Source: Hydnum rufescens UP504
Taxonomy: Eukaryota > Basidiomycota > Agaricomycetes > Cantharellales > Hydnaceae
Direction: 5' to 3'
Length of the DNA: 42,250 nt
Assembly (NCBI GenBank): GCA_014904985.1
Contig: MU128950.1
Span: 34,791-77,040 of the forward strand
Positions 41,404 through 42,250 of this stretch are shown here, in pieces. Within the stretch, counting starts at the first letter, position 1, and each line of letters starts with the position of its first letter. The position numbers and the translations under genes were made by a program. A model generated the notes under the pieces. That model was not told the origin of the DNA. It saw only the letters and a program-made list of their open reading frames with translations, and did no database searches.

Positions 41404-42250
41404 GAAGTCACTACCTCCCTCTGTTCAGGTGCGTTTGTACGAATGCAGACTGTTGCACAGCCTAGCTTCGTCTAACACATCAGACTCAGCTTCTTTATGT
41501 TTCCCACCAGATCCGCCCATCCAACAATACCACTGAAGGCCTTGCAGTGGTTGGTTTGCAATAGGCTGGGGGAAAGGGCTCCCTCCCCATGACTCCCCCT
41601 TGCTCCACCATTGAAAATAGTGAATTACTTCCGGCCCTCTTATGTCCGATGTAGAAGACCCTCAGGGCAACCTATTCCACTTTCCTTAAGGGAACTTGTC
41701 CAGGTTTGAAGGAGGAATAGCATGTAATGTGTCAATCTCCCCTTTTATCTTGAAATTGGAATATCTCCATCAGTTTTGAAGATTTTAACTTCATTTCTTT
41801 TTCGCTGTGTGTCCCTTATGTCTGACTTTTTCACCTTCTATTGAGTCGAAGTCTGGATTGTATATTAGGTGCAGCTAGCACACAAATTCATTAGTTCTCC
41901 CCCTCCCTCCAGTTTGAAGCTCCTTGAACAGCTGCTGGTTCCTGGGTGATTTCTCACTACAAAAAGCGAATTCTAACTACACTTTGACTAAGGTCTCAAG
42001 AAGGGATTCTTAGGGTGTGGTAATTTGACTGAAATACACATTCTCACTTAATTGCTTGGGCTTTGCTGGCTCACTGCAATTCCCCCTGTCCAAAAGACCT
42101 TCCTCCACTCGAACCTAAACAACTGGATTAGATCTGTGATCCCTCTTTCGTCCCCAGCTCAACCTTGCAGACAGTAGTTGGATTGGTTCTTTAACCAACC
42201 TGCTTACAGCGGATATCCTGGAAATAGACTTCCAGGAAGTCACGAAACCT
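41404..42250. other. Unassigned right edge
   Basis: I see no gene, repeat or RNA in this stretch. All frames carry frequent stops. Sequence is mixed pyrimidine-rich and CpG-poor. Confidence 0.5.

Overview
This window looks like a transposon-dense, low-gene-density stretch of a basidiomycete genome, most likely an Agaricomycete. The evidence is short spliceosomal introns (about 55-115 nt), three copies of a KDZ (Kyakuja-Dileera-Zisupton) transposase, a Ty3/gypsy integrase remnant of fungal type, and pervasive CpG-to-TpG/CpA decay. I see no clearly intact housekeeping gene. The one recognisable metabolic gene, malate dehydrogenase, is a truncated pseudogene.

Layout: 1-490 is the terminus of a TIR element (D) whose body lies off the left edge. 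491-2605 is an internally deleted gypsy element, mostly the integrase C-terminal region. 2583-9536 holds a largely open KDZ transposase gene (minus strand) followed by a partial tandem copy that differs from it almost only by CpG transitions and small indels. 9550-11106 is an unrecognised decayed gene and a low-complexity acidic stretch. About 11185-16194 is element A, which carries a solo LTR and a tRNA-like insertion. 17125-17884 is a low-complexity ORF on the minus strand. 18130-28287 is an unrecognised basidiomycete-type gene split by element B (20417-26873). 28526-32037 is a third, divergent and dead KDZ copy. 32748-33290 is a repeat-rich pseudogene, and 34082-34815 is the malate dehydrogenase pseudogene. 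35027-40397 is element C. The remainder is unassigned.

The most unusual content is elements A, B and C (5.0, 6.5 and 5.4 kb). Each has a long, nearly perfect palindrome at its centre (arms about 165, 323 and 324 bp, loops of 2-3 nt). Outward from it run two arms of tandem units in opposite orientation. Each unit reads, away from the centre, as a roughly 80-270 nt A/C-rich 'exon' ending in a hairpin (core ACCACACACC...GGTGTGTGGT), then a roughly 93-117 nt 'intron' with GTRAGT-like donor, a second hairpin (core AAAAGAGCAGC...GCTGCTCTTTT), a T-rich tract, a CTAAY branch-like motif and a TTCTAG-like acceptor. Both hairpins keep pairing through compensatory changes between units. About 40 such units exist here. 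The exons share no conserved open frame, so the arms look like two divergent, multiply spliced non-coding transcripts started from a palindromic bidirectional promoter. That is inference.

B and C have short TIRs and 8-bp target duplications. The C ends resemble both the end of element D and the sequence flanking the 3' side of the KDZ gene at 2583, so these arrays may be giant non-autonomous partners of KDZ elements. That link is inference and testable.
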